Shown piece after piece: positions 1 to 8,020 of a stretch of DNA of 12,203 bases (its first letter is position 1; every line of letters starts with the position of its first letter). The notes under the pieces are model-generated. The model saw only the letters and a list, made by a program, of their open reading frames with translations. It had not been told where the DNA came from and did no database searches. Position numbers and translations under genes: made by a program. This DNA comes from Stagonosporopsis chrysanthemi (lineage: Eukaryota; Ascomycota; Dothideomycetes; Pleosporales; Didymellaceae): contig JAFISE010000375.1 in the NCBI GenBank assembly GCA_022560025.1, positions 1 to 12,203 on the forward strand. Direction: 5' to 3'.

Positions 1-1
1 T

Positions 2-966
2 ATATATAGACGCCTTTTTAATTTCTTAGAAGATATAACTAGCAAGCTTAGAGAAGATACTAACAGTGTTAATAGTAATAAGTAGCTAGACGTTGTTTAA
101 GCTGTAGTAGATAAACGTTATACAAAGTCATTAAAATACTATATAAGAATAAGTAGAGATTAAATTTTTTTTTTTAACTATGTAATAATTCTAGACTCTA
201 TATAAAAGCTAACTATTTATAGAGTACTATTTTTATAGTTTGTTATTATAGCTATATACTAACAAGATCTAGGATTAGTTGTAAGAAGTTTATTATAAGT
301 ATACTTACTATTAAGAATTTCTAGACTATCTAGACTGCTATAATAGTACTAAGACTAGAGGTAATAGCTTAGTCTCTAATACTATCTTAAGGTAATTGTT
401 AGAGAGTAAATAGTTTTATAAGCTAGCTACACTGATTTAATTATAGTTAGCAAGCTTTTCTCTATATAGTTAAAGTTTAACTTTTAATATAGATAAGAAT
501 ATAGGCCTGACTAGATTTAAAGAGAAGTCTTATCTAAGTATACTCTGTATTCTACTAGGCAATAGCTTTAATATCTTAGAGTAGTAGAAGTTAAACAAAG
601 CTTCTTATCTTTATCTTGTATAAGTTATAAAAGATATTCTAGTAGTACCTATCTTATAAGTAAGAGTAGAGTAAGTATTTAATACTACTAGAGATGTGCT
701 TAGAAATTAGAAGTATAGACTTTCTACCTCAGCTATATAAGAGATTATAATCCTAAAAGATTTAATATTCTTAGAGGCTATAGTAGAAGACAATACTCTA
801 CTTTATAATAAGGTAGATAATCTTCTTAAGTTGCCTGCCTGTGTTAGGCTAGTAGATAAGATTAGAATTAATATTAAGAGTAAAATAGATAAAGATATTA
901 AAGAGGCTAGCCTATATACTCTCTTATAAAGAAAATAGTAGCTATAGAAAAAAGCAAAGCTTATAT
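2..966 (+). pseudogene. hAT transposase, C-terminal half with hATC dimerisation domain, inactivated
   Basis: A hAT transposase would excise and reinsert the element by DNA cleavage. Two frames are needed: codons at positions 2, 5, 8 to about 240 (including KYYIRISRD and the YVIILDSI stretch expected before the C-terminal domain), then codons at multiples of 3 from about 252 to 960. The second part contains a hATC dimerisation domain: a Trp-Trp pair read as TAG TAG at 582-587, then DILVVPI, then VE-stop-VFNTTRD around 666-690, KYRLSTSAI, and a leucine-rich tail. The family has WW and VER/Q-VF at these places, so the stops fit RIP. One frameshift lies near 200-250; the 11-base T run at 165-175 is not itself the break. 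The N-terminal zinc finger and most catalytic residues lie outside the window. Where translation originally ended is unclear. Confidence 0.8.
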
Positions 967-1134
967 AATTTAGAAAGTAGCTATTATTAATAACTGTAAT
1001 AACTAGTTATTTAACACGTAGAAAATCTAAACTAAGATTACTAAACTTAATAATAAAATTATATAACTATTCTAAATTAAGAAATATAGTTAAGCTACTA
1101 TACTATAATTATATTAGCATAGATATAACTCTAC

Positions 1135-1326
1135 TAGGTACCTTAAACCTAACCTTAACCTAGGTCTGTGCAACTTAACTCTTACTCTTACCTACGCTAG
1201 AGGTACCTCTACTTAACTCTTACTTCTAGCCTGTACAACTCTTACTCTACTACTACTTCTAGGTTTGTGCAACTCTAACTCTACCCTTACCTACTGCTAG
1301 GTACTCTGTACCTATTTGCTAGCTTA
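1135..1326 (+). repeat. 192-bp hAT 3' terminal region shared with the MITEs
   Basis: This stretch aligns end to end with 6774-6965 and, inverted, with 7975-8194 once the 27-bp duplication there is removed. Differences are mostly C/T and G/A. It contains degenerate subterminal repeats spaced roughly 90 bp apart: TAGGTCTGTGCAACT near 1161 and TAGGTTTGTGCAACT near 1260, with repeated CTTACCTAC and GGTAC motifs between. hAT transposases are known to bind short subterminal repeats, so these are candidate binding sites; that role is inferred. Homology to the MITEs stops sharply at 1135. Confidence 0.8.
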
Positions 1327-1334
1327 TCTAGTAT

Positions 1335-1526
1335 ATCTAGAGGTTAAGAACCTTAACTAGTAGAAAATTACTCTATAATAAAAAGTAAAGCTTATAAAAT
1401 ATATAAAAGATCTTACTACTTATTATATACTTTTTATAAGAGAGATAATATAGAATTTTATATTATCTGTAGCTAAGAAATGTATAAGCAAGAGCTAGGT
1501 TACTTAGTTTATTAATAACTAATGTA
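1335..1526 (+). pseudogene. Pogo-type (DDE_1) transposase 'pogo-B', upstream fragment
   Basis: A short piece of the DNA-binding (CENP-B/pogo-like helix-turn-helix) part of a transposase. In the frame with codons at 1382, 1385 and so on it reads KLIKYIKDLTT, then FIREII-stop-NF, SVAKKCISKS, stop, VT, stop, FINN. This matches the region just before the catalytic domain in fungal DDE_1 transposases, where a Trp and an Arg/Gln stand at the two stops (TAG at 1496-1498). It breaks off at the Fot-like element at 1527 and resumes at 3897 with a one-base frame change. It begins directly after the putative hAT target duplication, so its N-terminus should lie left of the hAT element, outside the window. 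Confidence 0.65.
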
Positions 1527-1586
1527 CTTTATAGGTAGGTTGCTAATACAGACAAGTTACTTACTTTTACTAAGACTTTACTAAAC
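1527..1586 (+). repeat. Left terminal inverted repeat of the Fot-like element
   Basis: Pairs with the reverse complement of 3835-3894. The inner half (from CAAGTTACTTAC to about 1580) is nearly identical; differences in the outer half are C/T or G/A apart from one A/T. It contains two similar copies of a G(G/A)(T/C)(A/G)(A/G)GTT(G/A)CT motif about 17 bases apart, a possible transposase-binding direct repeat. Confidence 0.88.
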
Positions 1587-1756
1587 TACTTTACAAATAC
1601 CTTGCTAATAAGCTTAAAGAGACGTGTTAAATAAATATTAGATATAGCTTGTGCTTTAAGCTCTTAAAAAAGATATAAATCTGTCTGTTATAATCTTATA
1701 TAAGAAGACAGTATAGTAATAAGTACCTACTAACTAGACCTCTAGCTTTAAGCTAA

Positions 1757-2197
1757 AAAAAGACACTAAGTAGAGACAGTATTAGTTATAAAGCTTTATA
1801 TAACTTGCTTATTACTAAGTGTAATCTATATAACTTCTGCTTATTAATAAGTATAATATAATACTTGTCTATAAGTAATACTATTATTTTATTAGACTAA
1901 TCTTAGTTACTTATTTAGAAGTATCTCTTACTTAAGTAGTATATTGCAACATAGGAATACAACTATTAGAGTTTATATTTAATCTAAGTAATAATCTAAG
2001 TTATTTAATCTTAACTTAGCCTTTAAGCTAGATAGTCTACTTTATGCTACTTATTATTACTCTTGCCTTTAAGATAGATAGATTATGTCTATACTCTTTA
2101 TTACAAATCTCTAACTCTCTTTAGCCTCTTGTTACTATATTTATTCTTAAGAACTAATTAAATAGTGCTTATAAGCTTTACTTAAAGTACAACCTTA
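1757..2197 (+). repeat. Solo LTR or LTR fragment of the gypsy element, inside the Fot-like element
   Basis: The right part (about 1965-2197) aligns clearly with 5714-5748 plus 6199-6381, the 5' LTR of the gypsy retrotransposon. Shared blocks include TAATCTAAGTTATT, GAACTAATTAAATAGTGC and TTATAAGCTTT; differences are mostly C/T. It lacks the 434-bp element that interrupts the other copy. The left part (about 1757-1964) resembles the start of that LTR only loosely, so the 5' boundary is approximate and I could not confirm a 5-bp target duplication. No gag or pol follows; the Fot-like transposase resumes at once, hence solo LTR. Confidence 0.6.
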
Positions 2198-3780
2198 AAA
2201 CTGTTCTAATAATATACTATAGCAGTCTATAGCGTTCTTTAAAAGATACTATTTAATTAATATATAGAGAACCTTTATATGCTAATATAATACCTAACTT
2301 ATAAAAACTAGATAATAATAGAAAGTAGGTATTTATTAAGTATATACTTAAGTTAGACACGTAAAGATTTACTCTCTACTTGTTAGCTATAGCTAATATA
2401 GCTAATTCTTTGCGTACTAAGCATAGTCTAGGCTATATTAGCCCAAACTAGCCTAGTACGTTTATTAAGTACTAACTAGAGCTTAAGGTAAAGTTTAATT
2501 GCAAGTATAACTACAAAAGAGCTTTCTACAAAGATTCTAAGGTAATCTAGAGCTAGTTTAGCCTAGTAGCTAATATTAAAGCTTAGTATAGTATATAGAA
2601 TAATAATACTTATAACTTTAATAAGACAAGCTTTATAACAGGCTAGATATCTACTAAAGTAGTTGTTATAGCTTTAAAGAGACAAGGACAACTAAAGTAG
2701 GTTTAGCTAAGTAATGAAGAGTAGACGATAGTTAGTAAGAGTATTAATACTAAAGAGTATGCTATTCTGCTCTTTATTATCTTCTAAGGTTATAACTACT
2801 TCTTTAACTAGTACAAAGAAGATAATCTGCCTTCTAATTAGGTTATTAGGGTCTCTAAGAATAGCTAGACTACTAAGAAACTTATTCTTAAGTAGTTAAA
2901 GTATTTTAATATGTATATAAAAGAGCATACAGTTAGTAGCTACTATTTGCTAGTTATTAATAGTTATAAGAGCTATAACGTAGTAGATTTCTAGAAATAC
3001 TATAAAGATAATAAGATTATTACTATATAAATACCTCTATATTTATTATACTTCCTGCAGCTACTTATTATAGAGTGTTTTATTATTCTAAAGAAGGTAT
3101 ATAGATACAAAGCTTAAGACTTTATACGTAACTAGATTAAATATATTATAAAGCTTAAGTTCTTACTATATTTTAAAGCAGCATATAATACTATGTTTAT
3201 CTCTAGCAATATCTAAAGAGAGTTTTAAGGCGCTAGACTAGTTATCTTAAACTTAGAACAGGTTATAATAGGCCTTAATATAAAGCTATGCATTTTATTA
3301 TTATAACTCTCTAATAATAACAAGCTCTAGTAGTTATAAACTCTTAGCAATACTTTAGAACTTTAGTTGTAATTAACTCTAATTTAAGAGAAGTATAAAA
3401 GGTAGCAAGGCAGCTTACTTAATTCTATAGTAGCGCGCTTAAGTACTATATAAAGAAGAAAGCAATTTTATTATATAAGCTAGTTTTAATATAATAAGAG
3501 AATACTAAGCTTTATATAGTTCTAGTAGCTACTATAGAATGTAAATTGTGTAAAAAAAAGTAAATCTAGAAGAAAGAGAGTTTTGTAGTTAAGAAAAGGC
3601 AACAGATAGCAGCTTTAAAAGAGTTTAGAGTATATAGTAATAGTAAGAAGTTAAAAAAGTACGCGCGTGCTAAAGTAGGTAAAATCTCCTAACAATACTA
3701 TAAACAGTGCAATTAGACTAGGTATAATATACAAACATATAAGAACAATATAGAAGTAGTTTTTAAATATTATTCTAACC
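2198..3780 (+). pseudogene. Fot1/Pot-like DDE_1 transposase, RIP-inactivated
   Basis: Would have bound the terminal repeats and cut at TA sites. One frame (codons at 2197, 2200 and so on) holds the DNA-binding region, including KLDNNRK and FIKYILKLDT (about 2308-2360) and PN-stop-PS at 2443-2457, where the family has PNWPS. The catalytic domain follows: YNFNKTSF at 2611-2634 (family YNFDETGF), VINSYKSY at 2953-2976 (family VDGHGSH-like), and LQLLIIECF at 3055-3081 (family QPLDVGCF). The first two acidic residues now read Asn; the third position reads Ile (ATT at 3067). AREFKAA-type sequence and SNTLELQ-like repeats follow. A frameshift precedes the C-terminal zinc knuckle at 3699-3740. The N-terminus is displaced or lost through the LTR insertion. 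The stop position is approximate. Confidence 0.85.
3699..3740 (+). other. C-terminal CCHC zinc knuckle of the Fot-like transposase, mutated
   Basis: Read with codons at 3699, 3702 and so on: Y-K-Q-C-N-Q-T-R-Y-N-I-Q-T-Y with one stop at the Gln. The spacing is exactly CX2CX4HX4C. The second Cys (TGC at 3708) survives; the first Cys, the His and the last Cys read Tyr (TAT at 3699, 3723 and 3738), and the usual Gly before His reads Arg. CCHC ends of the CGxTGHNxRTC type occur in part of the Fot/Pot family. Confidence 0.75.
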
Positions 3781-3834
3781 TATACTATACTTTATAGTAC
3801 TAGAGTATAGTAATTTAGGCTATAATAGAGTAAG

Positions 3835-3894
3835 GTTTAATAAAGTCTTAGTAAAAGTAAGTAACTTGCCTATATAAGCAACTTGCCTGTAAAG
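3835..3894 (-). repeat. Right terminal inverted repeat of the Fot-like element
   Basis: Reverse complement begins CTTTACAGGCAAGTTGCT and matches the left end for about 60 bases. Followed directly by TA (3895-3896), mirroring TA at 1525-1526. Two copies of the AACTTGCCT-type motif (3863-3870 and 3880-3888) sit within it. Confidence 0.88.
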
Positions 3895-3896
3895 TA

Positions 3897-5345
3897 TATT
3901 ACTTTATCTATCTTATCTCTTACTACTTAATAAGTATAGATACCTATTGCTACAATGTTAATTTATATATAAATTATAAGCTATACTTTAATTTACTATA
4001 TTATAAGACTGCTAAACATAATATTAATAGCTGCTATATATATAATTTAGAAAAGAAGGGCTTTATAATTAGAATTACTACTAGAATAAACTATGTATTT
4101 AGTAAGTCGATATAAAAAAAAAAAGAAGTTAAGGTATTACCTTAAGAAAGTAATTGTACATAGGTTATACTACTAGCCTGCATGTACAGTAATAGAATAG
4201 TACTGCTATTAGGCCTCTTTTACAAGTCTACTAACAGTACTAGCTAACTAAGCTAGGTAAAGAAAGTACAGCTAGAGGTATATAGTATACTTATTTTCTT
4301 CTTACTTACTAGCTAGACTAATAATATAATAGGTATTACCTAGCTTTAATAGATATTTAATTACTTTACAAAGACTAAAGAATAGAAAAGATAGTATCTC
4401 TTAATTTGTAATAGCTTTAGATTTTATATAATAATAGACTTTATTAACTACTATACTTAGAATAAAATATTTCTATCTATCTTTTCTTTTTACTTAGCTT
4501 ATATACTATAGTTACTTAATAAAGTAATATCTAAGTCTTTCTTAACTGCGTACTTAAAGAAGCTTATAATATACCTTTATAATAGCTAAAGACTATTAGT
4601 AATAAAAAAGAGTAAGTTCTTCTATTTCTTATAGAAGGCCTAGATAAGTATATTTACTTAGAGGTTAATACTTAAATCTTTCAAGGTAATAGGTAGAGTA
4701 CTTTTTTAACCTAATGTTATTTTTTACTAATTTGCTAAGCTTTTTCTCTAAGCTTCTAATACTAGAAAAAGCTCTTTTTTAACTTATTCTAGTAAAGATT
4801 AGCTTAAAATAAAGACTCTACTACGCAAAGTAGCTAAAGACAAGAGTACTAAAGAGCTAAAGAAGATTAGCTACTCTCTCTACTATATCTTAGTCTAAAA
4901 CTAGCTACTCTAGTATATCTTAGTCTAAAACTAGCTACTTTACTATAAAATAGTAGGCCTTAAAAAGGTTCTTTAGACTTGACCGAAGTATAAGAAAAGA
5001 GCAACTATTTTAACTTCTAAGAACTTAAAGATTATAATAGTAAAGTAGTATTTTACTCTATTTATAGAATTAATTAAACACAGTAGTAAAAATAAGTTAA
5101 ATAATAATAAGCTAAGGTAAAAAAGGCTTAAAAAGTAGAGATAGCTTAGCTTAGGCATACTAATTAGCTATATAAAGATAAAGGATCTTTAAAGTAGTAT
5201 AATTAATAGGCAAAAGAAATAATAGAAAATACCTATATTAAAGCTAAGAAGGTAAAAAGAGTAGCTAGATATAATACTAAAAAGAAATATTAGAAGCAAT
5301 CTTATAAAATATAAGAAGCTATATAAATATGTAAAAAAGATAACT
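3897..5345 (+). pseudogene. Pogo-type (DDE_1) transposase 'pogo-B', catalytic and C-terminal part
   Basis: Resumes pogo-B after the Fot-like insertion. One frame (multiples of 3) runs from 3897 to about 4990 with stops only at Gln/Trp-type codons. Landmarks: SIDTYCYNV (about 3936-3962), KLYFNLL, IYNLEKKGF (4038-4064, family IYNMDEKGF), ACMYSN, LLICNSFRF (4401-4427, family LLICDGHGS-like) with the catalytic Asp read as Asn at 4410, and the LQPLD motif read as L-stop-LLN with Asn at 4518. An Arg/Lys-rich, coiled-coil-like C-terminal half follows (KDKSTKELKKISYSL). An A run near 4993-4998 has lost one base: the next frame reads KSNYFNF and KVVFYSIYRI, as the family expects. The C-terminal limit is approximate. 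Between about 5346 and 5511 I see nothing identifiable. Confidence 0.8.
4881..4940 (+). repeat. 30-bp in-frame tandem duplication in pogo-B
   Basis: Two adjacent 30-bp units (4881-4910, 4911-4940) share TATATCTTAGTCTAAAACTA. Each encodes ten residues ending YILV-stop-N-stop-LL (Gln at the stops). Related transposases carry this segment once, so this is a local duplication that keeps frame. Confidence 0.85.
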
Positions 5346-5511
5346 AAATAGCTTTATAAGCTTCTTTAGTAAGAACAAGTATATATATTATAGTATAAGT
5401 ATATATAGTTACCTAAAGCTTATAATACCTTTATTATAAACCTTAATATTAACTAGTTACTAAAAGGCTGTTAATACTTAGAAGGATCTAGCTACTATAA
5501 TTACAAGGGCT

Positions 5512-6381
5512 TGTTACTTAACACAGCTACAATATAGTAATTATAAAAGTTACGTAACCTAGCTTACTCTTTAGTAGTTAAGCAAGTAGGTCTTTATATA
5601 CACTTGCTTACAATACTTATATTAAGCAAAGTAAGTAATAGCTTAACTTGCTTATATTAAGTAAAGCAAGCCTTAGTATTAAATTAAGTATATATACTTG
5701 TAAAGACATAGATATTAGAGTTTAGATTTAACCTAAGTAGTAATCTAAGTTATTAGTAGGCTAGCAAGCTAGGTACCTTTGTGTACTTAGAGTCTCTAAC
5801 TTTAGATAGGTATAACTCTTTAAATATTTAAGATACAGCTTAGTAATATATTACACAATAGAATGCGCTAAGCTAGAGCTACTAAAAGAGCTACTATTTG
5901 CCTAATTTAGATTAGTTTTAGCTTAGATATGTCGCCTAGAATAGCTAGATAGTTTGTACTACCTCTACCTCTACCTAACTCTAGGGTCTACAAACTCTCT
6001 ATAGGTTCTAAGCAATATATCTAGGCTAAAACTAATCTAAATTAGGTAAACAGTAGCTCTTTTAAGAGCTCTAGCTTAGCGCATTCTATTATGCAATATA
6101 TTACTAAGCTGTATCTTAAATATTTAAGGAGTTATACCTATCTAAAGTTAGAGACTCTAAGTGCACAGGGGTACCTAGCTTGCTACCCTAGTTATTAGAT
6201 CTTAACTTAGTTATTAAGCTAGACAGTCTACTCTATACTACTTATTATAACCCCTTGCTTTTAAAATAGATAGATAGTATCTAAACTCTTTACTATAAAC
6301 TTCTTTAGCTTTCTATTACTTTATTTATCTCTAAGAACTAATTAAATAGTGCTTATAAGCTTTGCTTAAAGTATAACCTTA
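5512..6381 (+). repeat. 5' LTR of the gypsy element, split by a hAT-type MITE
   Basis: Placed between the end of pogo-B and the gag start at 6402. The 3' part (5714-5748 and 6199-6381) is matched by the LTR copy at about 1965-2197, and similarity stops at AACCTTA in both, which sets the 3' edge near 6381. The 5' edge is a guess at TGTTACTTAAC (5512), a TG start typical of LTRs; without the 434-bp insertion and one target duplication the LTR would be about 430 bp. The 20 bases before the gag ATG would hold the primer-binding site, but RIP makes the tRNA match unreadable. Confidence 0.6.
5757..6190. mobile_element. 434-bp hAT-type fold-back MITE in the LTR
   Basis: Two arms of 185 bp (5757-5941 and 6006-6190) are near-perfect reverse complements around a 64-bp centre. 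The ends read TAGGCTAGCAAGCTAGGTACC and, on the other strand, TAGGGTAGCAAGCTAGGTACC. An identical 8-bp target duplication, GTTATTAG, flanks it (5749-5756 and 6191-6198); the uninterrupted LTR copy near 2000 has one equivalent sequence there, confirming an insertion. The 8-bp duplication and TAGG(G/C) start are typical of hAT. About 14 differences separate the arms, mostly C/T or G/A. No coding capacity. The centre holds repeated CCTCTA motifs. Confidence 0.92.
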
Positions 6382-6480
6382 ATATTTTAAATACTCTTAA
6401 GATGTCTACTACCTTAGAAAACTAAGCTATACTAAGTAGCTTTAATAAAGCTCTACTTGTATATAAAGTAGCTTCTAGAA

Positions 6481-6965
6481 TAAGCTAGTAAATAGGTAGG
6501 AGTTAGGTAGAGATTAGAGTAGTATGTAATAGTACTTAACCTCTACTTAACCTCTACCTATACTAAGTTAGTACTAAGTAGGTAAGAGTTAGGTTATCTC
6601 TACTTAGAGTTAAAGTAGAGTAGAAGTTGTACTAACGTTATGGAAGATTTTATCCTATAGTAAGAGAGCTAATTATTACTACTTATTATTATACACTATA
6701 GTAGGCTTACTTTAATAGAGTTATTCTATAGCAAGATAAGCTATTTATTATAACTTAAAATTATGTACCCTAGTAGGTACTTTTAACTTAACTCTAACCT
6801 AGGTCTATACAACCTAACTTCTACTCTTACCTATACTAGAAGTACTTCTACTTAACTTCTACTTCTAGCCTATACAACCTTAACCTAACTACTACTCTAA
6901 GGTCTGTGCAACCTTAACCTAACTTCTACTTACTACTAAGTACTCTAAACCTATTTGCTAGCCTA
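6481..6965 (+). mobile_element. 485-bp hAT-type MITE in gag
   Basis: Begins TAAGCTAGTAAATAGGT and ends, on the other strand, TAGGCTAGCAAATAGGT: short terminal inverted repeats of about 17 bp. Flanking 8-bp duplication TTCTAGAA (6473-6480) and CTCTAGAA (6966-6973), differing by one C/T change. The last 192 bp equal the 3' end of the hAT relic at 1135-1326. The inverted copy at 7975-8486 has the same length once its duplication is removed. Both subterminal regions are rich in degenerate CTCTACTTAACC and CCTAACTTCTAC motifs, with an imperfect hairpin around 6546-6597. No open reading frame is apparent. Confidence 0.92.
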
Positions 6966-7741
6966 CTCTAGAAGTAATATAATCTCTGTTACAAAATCTA
7001 ATCTCTGCTATAGAGACTATAATAAACTAGATAAATAGCTACTTTAGTAAGACTTGTTCTTTACTTTTTAGAGATAGAGTATACTAAACGTCTAGCAAGT
7101 TACTTTTATAGCTAGTTATATACATAACTAAGCTCTAAAGCAGATTAAGCTATTTTTTAATAGTATACTATAAAAGAAGCCTTAGATAAAGCTAATAAAT
7201 AGATATATAATATTAATAACTTTAAAGAAAAAGTTAAGACTATTTTTAGAGTTATTAACAAGCCTAGTATTGCCTAGTACAAGATTTAGCATATTTAACA
7301 GTATAATTCTACTATAGACTAAACTACTAACTTTTAACAGCTTGTAGCTAATACTAACTAAGATAATACTACTCTATCTACTATATTTTTACAAGGCCTT
7401 AAACTAAGAGTTAAGAAAGGACTAATATAAAGTATTATATAGCTTAATACTATTAATATTAACAATTAACTTTTTAAACTTAACTAAGAACTTAGTTGTA
7501 AAATTTATCATAGCTAATATAACCTATTTACTATATAATAACACTAGCTCTAGAGAAGAAATAATAACTTTTAACGTAGACAGTATAGAAGATAGTACGT
7601 ATCTAATAGGTCTTGTTATATCTATACTAGAACTAGTAAATATTATAGTCTTAAAGCTATAGACTTCTCTAACCTTAACAAAGGACTTAATAGAATAATA
7701 AGAATAGAGGTAGTAAAGAAAGTAATAAGCTTTTAGTAACT

Positions 7742-7783
7742 TATTATAGCTATAGTAAACAAGGCTACTATGCTAGAGACTAC
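7742..7783 (+). other. Gag CCHC zinc knuckle with all four ligands changed to Tyr
   Basis: Codons from 7742 read Y-Y-S-Y-S-K-Q-G-Y-Y-A-R-D-Y. The spacing is CX2CX4HX4C, with metal positions at 7742, 7751, 7766 and 7781. All four are TAT/TAC, each one RIP transition from Cys (TGT/TGC) or His (CAC). Confidence 0.9.
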
Positions 7784-7966
7784 TAAAGCAAGAATAAAGT
7801 AACACAGCAGCTTAATAAGATTACTAGCAAGATAGACTCTACTAATACTAGTAAATAGAATATACTTACTAAAAATATAAGATATCTTATAAAAGATCTA
7901 GAGATAGAATCTAAGATAGATAATAGATATATTATACTTAATTAAGACTAATAAAACGTCTAGAGT

Positions 7967-8020
7967 AGAGTACCTAGGCTAGTAAATAGGTTTAGAGTAC
8001 CTAGGCTAGTAAATAGGTTT
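7967..8020 (+). repeat. 27-bp tandem duplication of target site plus terminal repeat
   Basis: Two units of 27 bp (7967-7993, 7994-8020), each AGAGTACC followed by TAGGCTAGTAAATAGGTTT: the 8-bp target site plus the first 19 bases of the element. A third AGAGTACT (8021) begins the normal inner sequence. Slippage between the similar target and inner sequences is the simplest explanation. Confidence 0.9.

Larger units (their letters stand above)
1..1326 (+). mobile_element. hAT-family DNA transposon, 3' part, RIP-degraded
   Basis: The right-hand part of a cut-and-paste hAT element; its left end lies outside the window. It consists of the C-terminal half of a transposase (to about 960), a spacer without recognisable coding content (about 967-1134), and a 192-bp terminal region (1135-1326). 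The end, read inward on the other strand, is TAAGCTAGCAAATAGGT, nearly the same terminal repeat as in the small elements at 6481-6965 and 7975-8486. The 8 bases after it (1327-1334, TCTAGTAT) would be one copy of the target duplication; the other copy is off-window. The sequence just downstream reads as pogo-B transposase, so the hAT appears to have inserted into that gene. The right boundary is supported by the MITE comparison; membership of the transposase and the 192-bp end in one element is inferred. Confidence 0.75.
1527..3894 (+). mobile_element. Fot1/Pot-like (Tc1/mariner-pogo) transposon inserted in pogo-B
   Basis: A complete but dead element of 2368 bp. It has inverted ends of about 60 bp (1527-1586 and 3835-3894), begins CTTTA, ends TAAAG, and is flanked on both sides by TA (1525-1526 and 3895-3896), the target duplication of the Tc1/mariner superfamily. 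It encodes a DDE_1 transposase of the Fot1/Pot type. Without the LTR insertion (about 1757-2197) it would be about 1.9 kb, the usual size for Fot1/Pot elements. The stretch 1587-1756 between the left repeat and the LTR shows nothing I can identify; the start of the transposase gene should lie there. Confidence 0.88.
6402..7966 (+). pseudogene. Gypsy gag, RIP-inactivated and split by a MITE
   Basis: Structural nucleocapsid precursor. The ATG at 6402 begins MSTTLEN, 20 bases after the LTR. The protein reads to VASR at 6480, is interrupted by the 485-bp element (6481-6965), and resumes in the predicted frame (codons at 6973) with SNIISVTKSN and KLDK-stop-LL-stop-QDLFFTF. Small frame changes near 7190-7215 and after 7450 follow. 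The capsid-like core includes FKEKVKTIFRVINKPSIA (from 7218), NSTID-stop-TTNF and FLQGLKLRVKK (about 7390-7425). Then comes a basic Arg/Tyr-rich stretch, the AIDFSNLNKG motif, the zinc knuckle at 7742-7783, and NKVTQQLNKITS. Gag and pol may have been one reading frame, because recognisable linker sequence continues after the MITE at 7975-8486. Stops are at Gln-type codons. Confidence 0.85.

Noticed and set aside
165..175. T run as a terminator or promoter element.
   Set aside because: It lies inside the hAT transposase reading frame and nothing else around it suggests a transcription signal.
1141..1290. Telomere-like runs such as CCTAACCTTAACC.
   Set aside because: They are not regular TTAGGG repeats, occur in all three copies of the hAT/MITE ends, and belong to the degenerate subterminal motifs of that family.
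4973..5158. A 61-codon open frame on the minus strand (starts MPKLSYLYF).
   Set aside because: It lies antisense to the pogo-B transposase, is Leu/Phe/Tyr-rich low-complexity, has no homology I recognise and is open only because RIP-type stops fall on the other strand. Treated as chance.
1965..6381. The two LTR copies as the paired LTRs of one retrotransposon spanning 1.9-6.4 kb.
   Set aside because: The sequence between them is a Fot-like transposase and pogo-B, with no gag or pol; gag and pol lie to the right of the second LTR, making it the 5' LTR of another element.
7967..8020. Possible start of a CRISPR-like or satellite array.
   Set aside because: Only two full units, no spacers, and fully explained as target site plus transposon end duplicated.
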